Positions 47,891 through 59,703 are shown, counted from the first letter of the stretch. The stretch: 64,000 nt of DNA from Puccinia triticina (GCF_026914185.1 NC_070569.1:5704001-5768000); one strand, 5' to 3'. A program made the numbers and translations. Notes: a model not told the origin generated them from the letters alone.

Positions 47891-48208
47891 CAGAGTAGTT
47901 CCACAGCAGTAGTTGAAGCACAGTTGGAGATTACCGTCCTTCTTTCCTGTAAACAGCACAGGGGTCGCCCATGGGGAAGTTTTCCTCCTGATCGTACTGT
48001 TATCAAGGCCCTCTTGGATAAGTTTGTTGAGCGCGTTGTTTTCCGCTGGTGAGAGGGGGATAACCCTACTAGTCTGGGGTACTGCCCCCGGTGTAAGACT
48101 CAAAAGTGTTAATGAAATCCTTTTCCTGAATTTTGAAGGGTATGATGGAGTTGCAAGCTCTATCCTTCTGTTATCAGTCAACAAGACCCACCAAGCTCTG
48201 CTGGGCAA
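47891..48208 (-). pseudogene. Ty3/gypsy RT fragment 1 (N-terminal)
   Basis: It reads RVIPLSPAENNALNKLIQEG, then SPWATPVLFTGKKDGNLQLC, the typical start of fungal Ty3/gypsy RT. The expected RPCFDYR has decayed to QLCFNYC. Confidence 0.85.
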
Positions 48209-48640
48209 GTTTTATTAAGTGATAGGTCTGGTCTGTTCCAGATGAAAACTGTTTGACTGGCAACATGTAAGTGCTTTAATTACTTTTTTATAAGGGCTGA
48301 ATTCCTTTATTATAAGGGTTGAATTTCTGTTATAAGGTTTTTAGGATTTGAGTGTGCATGAGTGTTGGGTGACTTGTGAGTTCTGGGTGAGGAACTTGGG
48401 AGCAGGCCACTGGGGGTGGAGAGCAAAGACTAGCACATTGAATCAAATTGATTTGAGTATTTGTATTTGTATTCAAGTCGAGTCGAATGATGCCTGGGCA
48501 AATTTAAGCTCAAATATTCAAATAAATTCGAATAATGGCTCAAAGGGGCGCGTAGAGGGCCAATGCAAGCTTTTCTGGGGCCCAAAGGCCCCAGATGAGT
48601 TTGAAAAGGCCCAAAAGTGGGTCAGCTACGCTAACCATAG
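48209..48640. other. no gene seen
   Basis: Spacer within the decayed gypsy element; open frames are unsupported. Confidence 0.4.
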
Positions 48641-48644
48641 CTTT

Positions 48645-48880
48645 TAGTGTAGTGTAGCGCAGCGCAAATGCGCTCTTTTTTAGTGTAGCGTTATCACAAT
48701 TGTGCGCATCTGCGCTGACGCTATGCGCACATCTACGCTGATGCTAAGCGCACAGGGTGCAAAGCTTTTTAGCTTTTAGCATAGCGTTAGCACAGATACA
48801 TTTTAGATTTTAGTGTAGTGTTAGCGCAGATACGCGCAATTGCTCTAATGCTAAGCACGCAGGGGGCAAAAGAGTGCGCG
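48645..48880. repeat. TAGCGC/GCGCTA-rich palindromic patch
   Basis: Repeated TTTAGTGTAGCG, GCGCATCTGCGC and similar motifs in both orientations. Confidence 0.6.
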
Positions 48881-48889
48881 CTACGCTGC

Positions 48890-49036
48890 GTCCGCCACTA
48901 TCAAAAGTGCGTCCACCATTATCAAAAGTGTGTCCGTCACTATCAAAAGTGTGTCCGCCACTGTCAAAAGTGCGTCCGCCACTATCAAAAGTGTGTCCGG
49001 CACTCTGAATAGTGCGTCCGCCATTATGAGATATGC
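48890..49036. repeat. 21-bp minisatellite, 7 units
   Basis: Units of the form TCCGCCACTATCAAAAGTGTG, with units 6 and 7 degenerate. Direct repeats only, unlike arrays A-F. Confidence 0.9.
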
Positions 49037-49039
49037 CTC

Positions 49040-49884
49040 CAGCAATATTGTAAGCATCTTTGGCACCATGATATTTTTGATGGATGCACCAGGGGAGATA
49101 TGTTCCCACTCCCCAGGGAGTGCCTTACTGTAACTTTTTTCCATAACTGTGCTGGAGGCCTTTGGTAAAGCAATATTGAATAGGTATGAACAAGACTTGA
49201 AGTCAGCGTGGAAATCAGTTGGAAATCATCCTGAAATAAACCATAACTTGCCAAAAAATCATCCAGAACTCATCTATAATTCATCCAGAACTCATCCAGA
49301 ATATAGTCCTTTCTTGGCTCCATGACCAGTGTGTCCTTTCCATGGAGATGTGAAAGGCCCAGCCTGTGATTTTTTCCCCCTCATGTACTCGCGTACATCA
49401 GGGGGACAATTGGTGTCTCAAAAATTTTTTTTTACTTTTCATGTGGCTGTGAAAGGCCCATCCTGTAATATTTCCACCTCAATGTACGCGCGTACATCAG
49501 GGTGACTATTAGCAAAGTGCAAAAAGGTTAACTTGCATGTGCACATGTGAATTTTGAAAAGCAAAAAAATACAAAATTCACTAGATCATTTTCGTGAGGA
49601 GGACAGGATATATGGCCAAAGTGAATTGGCACCGCAATCCAACCTTGACTTAACTCAGACTTTCACCCTATTAAAACAGTTTTTTGTCATTTTTATCAGC
49701 CAAATCCAAGTATATTAAAGTCTGAGAATTGTACAAAAAAAATTCAAGGGTTCCCCCTACAAAATGACCAAACACAAAAAAAAAAAACTCAAGGGTTTCC
49801 CCTTCACCAAAACAGGCAGATAAAATCAGAGGGCACCAAAAATAAAAAAAAGCAATTAAGAAAAAAGAAACAGGCCACTAAACA
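49040..49884. other. no gene seen; two imperfect direct repeats
   Basis: GTGAAAGGCCCA followed by a CGCGTACATCAGGG segment occurs at about 49,345-49,405 and 49,445-49,505. The rest is AT-rich with several A-runs. Confidence 0.5.
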
Positions 49885-50405
49885 TTAACAACAACCCAAG
49901 CCCACACCCTGCCACCCAGCATCAGCAAGCTGATGCACCGTGGCCCACCACCCATCCCTGTCTAGCAGGGTTAAAAAGTGGTGAGAGGAAGACCCCCAGC
50001 CCTTGAGTCTTGTGATAATGAATGTGGATGGGTCAGGGTCGGAGTTGAGTAATAAGATGATCTCACTGGATGAATGGCTTTTTGAGCCATCAAAGCCTGA
50101 TATTGTTCCTTTGGTCATTGATGGGGTTTGACTCAGGTCCACCTGATTGACAAACTGCTCACTGAGTAGTTGTGCGTGGCTCCAGAATCTATGAGGAAAG
50201 TGGCATGGAGGATGGTTGTGGCTTGGGGAATCTGTAATGTAGTGAAAGAAAGGCAGGCAAACAGCCGGGGATTGATTGCATTGGAGTTGAAGATGTTACA
50301 AGATCCAACTTTTGCTGCTACAGTATCCCTAATGCTTGGGGGAGGCACAACCATCACTCCCAAGCACCACCATTTTTTGACTCCTCCGCTTGTCGCCTTG
50401 CCCAC
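49885..50405 (-). pseudogene. Ty3/gypsy aspartic protease fragment
   Basis: The retropepsin signature LIDSGATHNY is followed, after a one-base frame break near 50,168, by VNQVDLSQTPSMTKGTISGF. It lies upstream (minus strand) of the RT fragments, in the expected order. Confidence 0.8.
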
Positions 50406-50779
50406 GGTGTGGTGAGATCAATCAACCATCAACAGCATCAAAATAGTATAGTTTTCAATATTATAGTACATTATAAACTACATATTAAATACGTTAAGCA
50501 CAAATACTTTACATCAAATCTTTTCTCTCAGATTTCACATCTTTTTATCACCCAGAATACCTGTGATAGTCCACTCAGCAGAATTCAATTACACCACAAT
50601 TTAGCATGGTAAAATATTAGTTTCACACGTAGATTCATGCTCATACTAGGCGCACAGCTACTTCTTGTTTTGTTTTCACACAGATTTCCCCTCAAAGATT
50701 TACATTTCACATGTTGGTAAATCTCATCTTAGACGTGATTATCTTTCCCAAAGTAGTCATTTTATTTCACATTACATTA

Positions 50780-52385
50780 GGCCCCGTTTGGACGCCCGGT
50801 GTGATATTATAAATCACATAATAATATACATAACACAAAAGTGAAAAGCCAATTGTCATAAAATCAATTATGCAACCAGCACATTTATGACAGGTCTGTT
50901 TGGCGCGTCCACTCAATAATCATATAGTACTCCTTGATTACAAGTCTGTTTGGCAAACCAAAATTCACTCGGTGTCATACACACTCATCACCATCCCTCA
51001 CAATGTCGCCTCCCAGCATGCTTCAAAAAAAAAAAAACAGTACCAGCTCCGACAAAAGAGGATGGCACTTTTCATCATTATCCTGATCAGCCTCCGTCAG
51101 TGGTCGAAAACAATCAAACATCCGTACAACAATAGCATCTTAACGCGTCATGAATCTCGATGACCCGACCAGTCATCGAGAGAGACTCTACACCCTCTCG
51201 ACGACCGGACAAGTCATTGAGAGGGATTCTACACCCTCTCCATGACTGGTTGAAACCAGTCATCAAGAGGGACTCTACACCCTCTCCATGACTGGTTGAA
51301 ACCAGTCATTGGGAGGGACTCTACACCCTCTCGATGTCCGGTCAACCACTCATCGAGAGGGTGAGTCCCTCTGAATGATTCTACACCCTCTCGATGAGTG
51401 GTTGACCGGATATTGAGAGGGTGTAGAGTCCCTCTTGGTGACCGGTCAACCACTCATTGAGAGGGTGAGTCCCTCTCAATGACCGGATTGAGAGGGACTC
51501 TACACCCTCTTGATGTCCGGTCAACCACTCATTGAGACAGTGAGTCCCTCTCGATGACCGGATCAAGAGGGATTCTACACCCTCTCCATGAGTGGCTGAC
51601 CGGATATCAAGAGGGTGTAGAGTCCCTCTCGGTGACCGGTCAAGCAGTCACGCAGTCATCAAGCGGGATTCTACATCCTCTCAATTACCAATCAAGCAGT
51701 CATCGAGAGGGTGTAGAATCCCTCTATGACTGCTTGATCGGTCCCTCTCGATGACTGCTTGACCGGTCACCAAGAGGGACTCTACACCCTCTCAATATCC
51801 GGTCAACCACTCATCGAGAGGGTGTAGAATCATTCAGAGGGACTCACCCTCTCGATGAGTGGTTGACCGGACATCGAGAGGGTGTAGAGTCCCTCTTGAT
51901 GACTGGTTTCAACCAGTCATGGAGAGGGTGTAGAATCCCTCTCGATGACTTGTCCGGTCGTCGAGAGGGTGTAGAGTCCCTTTCAATGACTGGTTGGGTC
52001 ATCGAGAGGTGAAGTCCTCCTCGATGACTGGTTGAACGGTCATCGAGAGGGTGTCCTCTGTATGGCCTGTCAAACCGGCCATCCAGAAGTTGATGCGTGC
52101 TCTTCAATGACCGGTTGACCGGTCATCGGGAGGTTGTGTAGTACTCCCTAGATTGGCCAGTACATATTTATGTAGCCATGGGCCAGCCATTTATCACCTG
52201 GAAATAGAGGTCAGGACCTCTATTTCCGGAATGGCTGGGGGAATAAATTTCCCGTTATACCGAGTAATGAATTTTACGATATAACTGGCCGGCCCAAACA
52301 CATATAAATGAGGTGTTATACCCCGAGCACCCCCGGTTATAAGTCGCGCGATTTATAACCAAAATTGGGGCGTCCAAACGGGGCC
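50780..52385. mobile_element. PIF/Harbinger-like TIR element, 1.6 kb, holding array E
   Basis: Perfect 18-bp inverted ends GGCCCCGTTTGGACGCCC are flanked by TTA (50777-50779 and 52386-52388). The ends share GGCCCCGTTTGGA with the MITE at 23226. No transposase; the interior is mainly array E. Confidence 0.9.
51160..52135. repeat. palindromic minisatellite array E
   Basis: Units of 45-60 bases built from CTCTCGATGACCGGTCAACC and its inverse, joined by GGGTGTAGAGTCCC. About 18 units in alternating orientation fill most of the Harbinger-like element. Confidence 0.9.
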
Positions 52386-52388
52386 TTA

Positions 52389-52640
52389 ATTTCTTTTCAA
52401 ACTACATTAATTTCTTTTTCACACCATGTTATCATATTCCACATTACATACATTATTGCACATCACCAAAACCAATCTCAGGCGAGTTTTCATCTATAAA
52501 AGGAGACCTTCCTTGCCCCTTCCTGTTTCCTTTTTCCCCATGCTTGCACTAAATATTAATAGTTAATAAATTACTTCCACATTCATCATATTATTATAGT
52601 TAGATCATCATAGTTAAGAATTGGATCAAAAATTTAGAAA
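52389..52640. promoter_or_regulatory. possible LTR remnant with TATA box
   Basis: A short stretch between two later insertions contains TATAAAAGG at 52495-52503 followed by a C/T-rich segment. With 50,406-50,776 and 54,303-54,545 it may be one older insertion (perhaps a solo LTR) between gypsy gag and protease; the ends were not resolved. Confidence 0.35.
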
Positions 52641-52648
52641 TCAATAAA

Positions 52649-54294
52649 CGGATGTACTTCGTGCACTGTGAAAAACTCGTCGCGCACTGCAGGGGGCGTC
52701 CACTCGACGTCCCGGCCACAGTGCGCGGAAGCTCCAAACGCTTCGCGCACTGCAGAAAATAAACCATGAAATTCTCATTTTTTTTTCTGCCAGCCGGCAG
52801 AGGGGATCTTTCTTGCCCCTCCTCCATTTTCTTGGGGTATTTGGACCCCCCAGCATGACATAAAAAAAGGATGATAAAAAAATACAAAAAAATAAGCGGA
52901 GCGCCTCCCCGGGGCGCACCCCCTGGGGATTTTTAACCTGCTAAAAAGCCATGGATCGGGTACCCAGCCCCTCGAAAACAGAGTTCGAGGGGCAGAAGTA
53001 CATACCCCATGACTTCGCCGTGCGGATGGCCGGCACAGGCTGGTCCCGGAGCGGAGTACATGCACACTCCCCCGATGACCGGCCAGCACGCACGTGGAGT
53101 GCAAATCACCGGTCATCAAGGGGATTACATACTCCTCTCGATGACCGGAACGGTCCCGCTTATTGAGAGGAGTAAACACACCTCTCGATGACCGGAACAG
53201 TCCCGGTCATCAAGAGACTAAGCATTCCGCTCGATGACCGGAACAGTCCCGGTCATTGAGAGCAATTGATCCCCTCGATGAACGGAACGGACCCGGACAT
53301 CGAGAGGAGGAACACTCTCGATGACCGGGTCTGTTCCAGTCGTCAAGGGGAGTGTTTACTCCTCTCAATGACCGGGACTGTTCCGGTCATCGAGAGGAGT
53401 AAACACTGCTCCTCTCGACGACTGGAACAGACCCAGTCACGGTCATCGAGAGGAGTAAACACTGCTCCTCTCAACGACTGAAACAGACCCGGTCATCAAG
53501 AGTGTTCCTCCTCTCGATGGCCGGGTCCGTTCCATTCATTGAGGGGATTAAGTGCTCCTCTCGATGACCGGAGCAAACCGTTCATCAATCCTCTCCTTGA
53601 ACAGTTCGCTCCGGTAATTGAGGGAGTGTTTCTCTACTCGGTGACCGCAGCAGACTCGGTCATCAAGATGATTATTTTCTCGATTCCCAGGTTTGTTCTG
53701 GTCATCGAGTGGTGTATTTAATCCTCTCGATAACTGGGACCGTTCCGGTCATTGAGAGATGTGTTTACTCCTCTCGATAAGCGGGACCGTTCCGGTTATC
53801 GAGAGGAGTGCGTAATCCCCTCGATGACCGGTGATTTGCACTCCACGTGCGTGCTGGCCGGTCATCGGGGGAGTGTGCATGTACTCCGCTCCGGGACCAG
53901 CCTGTGCCGGCCATCCGCACGGCGAAGTCATAGGGTATGTACATACTTCTGCCCCTCGAACTCTGTTTTCAAGGGGCTGGGTACCCGATCCATGGCTTTT
54001 TAGCAGGTTAAAAATCCCCGGGGGGTGCGCCCCGGGGAGGTGCTCCGCTTATTTTTTGTATTTTTTTATCATCCTTTTTTTATGTCATGCTGGGGGGTCC
54101 AAATACCCCAAGAAAATGGAGGAGGGGCAAGAAAGATCCCCTCTGCCGGCTGGCAGAAAAAAAAATGAGAATTTCATGGTTTATTTTCTGCAGTGCGCGA
54201 AGCGTTTTGAGCTTCCGCGCACTGTGGCCGGGACGTCGAGTGGACGCCCCCTGCAGTGCGCAACGAGTTTTTCACAGTGCGTGAAGTACATCTG
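52649..54294. mobile_element. hAT-like foldback element, 1.65 kb, holding array F
   Basis: The perfect 8-bp duplication TCAATAAA lies at 52641-52648 and 54295-54302. The ends C(A/G)GATGTACTTC and GCACTGTGAAAAACTCG start inverted arms of about 540 bases each (52,649-53,190 and 53,755-54,294) that are nearly identical. The centre is array F. No transposase. The 8-bp TSD and CAG-type start fit hAT. Confidence 0.88.
53085..53850. repeat. palindromic minisatellite array F
   Basis: Alternating CTCGATGACCGGAACGGTCC and CCGGTCATCGAGAGGAGTAA units, about 15, spanning the loop and inner arms of the foldback. The CTCGATGACCGG core is the same as in array E. Confidence 0.9.
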
Positions 54295-54606
54295 TCAATA
54301 AATATAACGTGCCCTTGATTACAAACCCAATCACGTCATTTATAAAATCTCTTTTTTATGCGCACAAAACCTGGTTCTTAGGTTCTGAAATAGCTAAATA
54401 ATAGAATACTTCAGTAGATTGCACCACAGTAAATTCTCCCAGAGTTTATTTAAGGAAGGCAGCCCTTCAAGCACCTTATAGTTTAAACTCACTTAGTTTT
54501 GCTATTCTTCCCTTCCAAGCTCAGATCACGCCTTGCATAGAAGTTCCACAATGGTCAACCGTTGCACCTGGTCTTCGAGTCTGGCAATCCACACGTCTAC
54601 TTTGCC

Positions 54607-55958
54607 CTAGTTGCCCTTCCCCTTCTTTGGGCATCCCCTCACAATGTGACCCTTCTTGCCGCAATAGAAACAGAGTCCGGCTTTCATCATGCTTACTTTG
54701 TATGAGCTCAAGAGTGTCCCCCTCATTGCCAAAATGTCCATGGTGTTATGTTCGTTCAGGGGGGGGGGGGGCGGGCGGGGTCTGCCGCGAACGAATCCGC
54801 TCTGTTGATCTCGTTGTTGATTTTCAGGGCTAAGTTACTGAGGTCCAAAAGCGCTGTGAAGTGAACTCTTGCAAGGACCAGTGCCAATCAAATGTCTTTC
54901 TTGAGACCTTGTTGGTATTGGCTCATGAGGGTTGTCGTCTCCCAACCCGTTTTGGACACGTGTTGATTTAACTGAAAGGTGTAGTGCGCCACAGACTTTG
55001 TCTTCTTGTCTTTTTCAGTTGTCAAAGCGCCTTCTCGGCTCGGGATCTCCGCTTGGTGTCATAGTACATCATTTGAAAAGCTGTGGCGAATTCAAGATAG
55101 GAGACCGGTTGGCCTGAAAAGAGTTTCGTTGTATAGGGTTGGGCCCACTCGCTAGCTTGACCAGTCAGGTATGAGATCAAAAAAATCACCTTGCTGCAAT
55201 TTTCAGGGAACATTTGTGGGTTGGAAAGTACATAGAGTCCAATCTGGCTCACGTAGACCTTGGCTTTGGGTCCCCTTCACCACCCCAAAAAGGGTGGCAA
55301 TGAGTGCACATTGCCATGCTCTAACATTGCTCTAACACAACTCTTGCATGTATCTTACTTCCCTCAAAGACACCTCTTACTTTCCTGAAACAACCCTCTT
55401 ACTTTCCTCAAACACCCGGCACCACCCCCAAAAGGAAGGCAATTTGTGCTTATGGCCATGCTCTAAAGCTTCTCTTACTTGGATAATTCCAGTGTAGAGC
55501 CAGGGTGCTCAGTAGTGATTTTGGATGATCGTCCAAAATCACTTCCAGGATGTATGTGCAATATGAGTGGGGAGGGATGGGACTCAGTTAACCCAGTAAA
55601 AACAATTTTAAATCTCAGTTACATGATTGTATCACAAGGTTATACTTGGTGGTAAGACCTATGTAATAGCAATGTATTGATCATGGCAATGTGTGTACAT
55701 TGCCATCCTTTTTGGGGTGGTGCTTGTACCATTGTATTTATCCGGGAGGCCTACTTTGGTTCCATTTGTGGAGGCATCCTCTGGCGTTTGGGGCACATTT
55801 GGTGGTTGTCCAAGGACAATGGGCACAACGGCAGGGGCAAACATGCCCACTTGGGCTGCTGCAAGTACGGCCTTGGCCCGTTGACAAACGCCTTGTTCTT
55901 CTTGGATGGTGGCCGCAAGCTCCTCCACTTGGGTGTGTAACACTGCTGCCTTGTTGGC
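54607..55958 (-). pseudogene. Ty3/gypsy gag with CCHC knuckle, interrupted by a MITE
   Basis: The N-terminal part is at 55,958-55,726 (KVGLPDKYNGT), continuing at 55,274 after removal of the MITE: KVYVSQIGLYVLSNPQMFPE, then LISYLTGQASEWAQPY, a typical retrotransposon gag core. The C-terminus has CFYCGKKGHIVRGC (C-X2-C-X4-H-X4-C) and a stop at 54607-54609. In-frame TGA codons at 55022-55024 and 54888-54890 stand where Arg (CGA) is expected, and the frame is disturbed near a run of G at 54,760-54,772. Dead copy. Confidence 0.85.
55278..55722. mobile_element. 445-bp MITE with CTT duplication inside gypsy gag
   Basis: Inverted ends of about 40 bases start CACCACCCCAAAAAGG and continue GTGGCAATG. 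CTT flanks at 55275-55277 and 55723-55725. Removing the element and one CTT gives an in-frame gag junction, Asn-Gly-Thr-Arg-Gly-Pro-Lys. Confidence 0.85.
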
Positions 55959-56044
55959 CATTTGGTGTTGATGGGAGGCTTCTGCAGTTCTGGTCTTGTT
56001 CTGGTAGGTTTTTGGGTTTCTGGTTTGGTTCTTTCTCTTGGGGG

Positions 56045-57890
56045 TTAATTAATCGACTCCCAAATGTCGCGGACGTCCGGGAGACCGCCGCAAGACGTCC
56101 CCTGCGGGTCAACCAGACCTCAATTTGACCCGGCCGACTTTTGGGAGTTGGAACTTGAATTCCTCCCGAAAGTTTGGGAGTTGGAAATTTAATTCCAAAA
56201 TATTCCCATCAAATCAAATAAATTCAATAAATCTTCAATGGGGCATCCAAATGCCCCCAAAATTTTACAGCCATCTGGGGAAACACCTTTGAGCATATTG
56301 TGAGCTTCACGGCGGGATTACACATCAGCAACACCTCATATGAGTGTGGGGTGGATTTCGCAGATTTCCTACTAAGGCAAACCACCAAATCCTGAGCTAT
56401 GGTGCTCCAGAAGCCTGCAGATTTTTTCTGTCACATAAATGCACTCTCTAGAGCATATGTTAAGCTTCACGGCATTAGCACACCTCAGGGAGAGACTGTG
56501 TAGCCGGGGGCGGATTTGGCGGATTTCCTACTACCGCAATGCGCCATATCCTGAGATACGGTGATCCGAATGCCCCCAAAATTTTTCTGCCACATAAATA
56601 CACTCTCTAGAGAATTTGGTGAGCCTCACGGCATTAGCACACCTCAGGGAGACCCTGTTTTGCGGGGGGGGGGCGGATTTGGTGAATTTCCTACTACTTA
56701 CAAGGGTGTAACAGCTGCGCTACGCGCTTTTTTCTGTATCTCCAAAAATAGATGGCAAGATGTCATAAGTACAGAAATATTATTGGATATTCTGGATCCT
56801 CCCACATCCATGAATCAAAAACACTTTTTTCAATTTTCTTTATTGAAGTGGTACTCCTTTGAAACTATGAAGCAGTGTCATTTGGGCGCTTTTTCAGCGC
56901 AGCTGTTTTGAGCTTTCAAATTCACCTGCTTCATGGACTTAAAGCCACATAATCCCAGTTCCAAGAATGCAAAGATGCGCTTTGGATTGCTGGGAGCAGG
57001 AGAATTCTGAATATCCAAAATAATCTGTGTACTTCTGACATCTTGCCATCTATTTTTGGAGATACAGAAAAAAGCGCGTAGCGCAGCTGTTGATCAAGAA
57101 GAGATGAAAAAATTCGGAGGGCTCTCAAAGGATTACCTGCCCTCTTATCTACAATTACCGACACAGACCGCAAAAAAATTCCTAACGGCGTAGGACAGCG
57201 CAGAGGAAGAAAACTACGACAATTGCCTTAGTAGGAAATCCGCCTAATCCGCCCCCGGCTACACAGGATTTCCCTGATGTGTAATACACCCGTAAATCTC
57301 AAAATATGTTCTAGAGAGTGTATTTATGTGTCAGAAATATTCTGGGGGCATTTGGATCACCATATCTCAGGATATGGCGCATTGCGGTAGTAGGAAATCC
57401 GCCAAATCCCCCCCCGGCTACACAGGCTCTCCCTGAGGTGTGCTAATGCCGTGAAGCTTAAAATATGCTCTAGAGAGTGTATTTATGTGGCAGAAAAAAT
57501 CTGCAGGCTTCCATAGCTCAGGATTTGGTGGTTTGCCTTAGTAGGAAATCCGCGAAATCCACCCCACACTCATATGAGGTGTTGCTGATGTGTAATCCCG
57601 CCGTGAAGCTCACAATATGCTCAAAGGTGTTTCCCCAGATGGCTGTAAAATTTTGGGGGCATTTGGATGCCCCATTGAGGATTTATTGAATTTATTTGAT
57701 TTGATGGGAATATTTTGGAATTAAATTTCCGACTCCCAAACTTTCACGAGGAATTTGAGTTCCGACTCCCAAAAGTCGGCCGGGTCAAATTGAGGTCTGG
57801 TTGACCCGCAGGGGACGTCTTGCGGCGGTCTCCCGGACGTCCGCAACATTTGGGAGTTGGAACTTGAATTTATGGGAGTCAATTAATTAA
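56045..57890. mobile_element. 1.85-kb foldback element with about 0.8-kb arms
   Basis: Ends TTAATTAAT(C/T)GACTCCC are inverted, and the arms remain alignable from both ends almost to the middle (about 56,860 and 57,000). TTAA at both ends could be a piggyBac-type TSD, but the TTAATTAA palindrome makes this ambiguous. Internal motifs such as CCTACTAAGGCAAACCACC recur in both arms. No ORF is supported. Confidence 0.8.
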
Positions 57891-59703
57891 ACCCCTTTCT
57901 CTTTGGTTTGATTCTTTCTGGATTCGGCCTTGTCCCCCGTATGAAGATCTAGCAATATTTAAGGATCCGTATGTGGGGGGGGGGGGGTGGGTGCTGGAGG
58001 CTGTCTGGTTCTTCTGGGATGTCTAGCTATTTAGTAGATTGCTAGATGGTCTCCCCCCCTGCTCCCCTTATGGTAGGGAGCTGTGACATGTATGTACAAT
58101 AGGTGACATGTCCCCGGAGCAGGCTATGGCGTGCAGGTGCGGCTCATAACACAGGGCTGCATTGTTTATGTTGCACATTCACAACCTGTTGAGCTTGCAG
58201 AGGTCTGACCGCTCCAACAACAGCTGGAAATAATATGTTGTGCAGACAAGGTTTCAACACAGAGACAATTTTCTGTGTCCTAATAAAGACTCTGAAAGCA
58301 GGAATCAAACCCAGGACCTTCCTGGAGACCCATATGAATTCCAATTCCAGAGGTCCATTAACAGCTTGTGCATGGTGCCGGCATATTTGGTCATGCCCTG
58401 TGCATACCACCTGCTGTTGAGACTGAGTCACCCTGCCCTGGGGCCAAAGGGTCTGTTTCCTTTAGGGCACACAGGTGCCCCAACCAACCAATGCCAAACC
58501 GCGGTCCAACCGTTGAACTAACAATCTGGTGGGCCCAACGTGCCTCAGAGTCACAATCAGATGAGTGCCAATATTCAATGGGAGCTTCTGCAGGCGGCCC
58601 TTCCAAAGGCAAACAAGTGGGAAAAATTTGTCTCATCAATGAATTGTGCCCGTGGTGTAACATTCAAAGTCTAATGACTTTGAATGTTATTTGAGTTTCT
58701 TCTGGAGAGAATCCAATTATATGTGGGATGTTCTCTGAAGTACACTTTGGGAACAACTCAAAGGGGATATCCACTTTGGAGACTCCAAAATGGATTCAAA
58801 GGACTCTGGGATACCACTTTGGGGTCCCTCGTAAAGCCGGTTTGACCCAACCACAATGTCCCCTCCTTGCATGCAGGCGGGAACTTTAAAGGATCTCTGG
58901 AGTCAATTTGGAGATCCTTTGAGTTTTTGCATTGGGGGTGTAGTTCTTGACTGCAACACCTGTCCCAGATCTGTAGTTATCTATTTAGTATGCTTTTGAA
59001 ATACCAGAAAATCATCAATAATTCTGAGCTCTCCTCACAAGAAACAAGTCACTTGTGTGTGCCCCCATCAATTGATATTTGGCTCCCTTTGGTATTCAAA
59101 GTTGACTTGCATAAAATCATAACACCATAATGTCATAAACTTCCAAGCTGAAAAAAAATGTACCACCCAAATACTCAAAGCAGAGCAATATTTCTGGAAT
59201 GCTACATGCAAAATTATCACTTAAAAGCTTTGTCAATTTTACGCTTTCATTTGAATGCTAATTTTTTGGACAAGATGCATGAATAGATCAGGGGCAAAAA
59301 GGCAGAAGGATCCTGAGACCAGATGCCCCTGATCGATTGGAGTAATGGGATCACCTGAGTCCTGACTGTCACTGATTCCTCGGCACATAACTGAGAAGAA
59401 TAATGGGTATAGAGCAGTGTACATAGATGCCTTCCTAATGGTTTAGTTGTAGCAAGAAGTGTCGACGGCATTTATCCGTAGATGCATGGTACATAATCAC
59501 GTGTATGCTTTTGGCCAACAAAAATGAAACAGAACGATTGATTTTTACTTGTGCGATTGGATATGATATGTTGGGGTATTAGCCAAGAAAATACTCAGCC
59601 AAACCTAAAAGGAATAGTGGTTGAATCAACAGAGATGGTTAAGCTGAGAATGGGGACAAGTATTACAGTTTGTAAAGAAAAGAGTGGCGAATGGAATGCA
59701 AAT
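57891..59703. other. no gene seen
   Basis: Contains a run of 13 G (57,975-57,990) and, at 58,290-58,530, short matches to Pol III A- and B-box motifs on the minus strand that are too far apart for a tRNA. Otherwise unremarkable; includes the 3' flank of the next gene. Confidence 0.4.

Noticed and set aside
7990..49036. CRISPR-like arrays
   Set aside because: Eukaryotic context, inverted alternating units, no unique spacers of constant length and no cas genes.
51229..53481. Repeat-rich open frames in arrays E and F
   Set aside because: Periodic translations of palindromic minisatellites, not genes.
58290..58530. Possible tRNA-derived SINE on the minus strand
   Set aside because: The A-box-like and B-box-like motifs are about 200 bases apart; no tail or TSD found.
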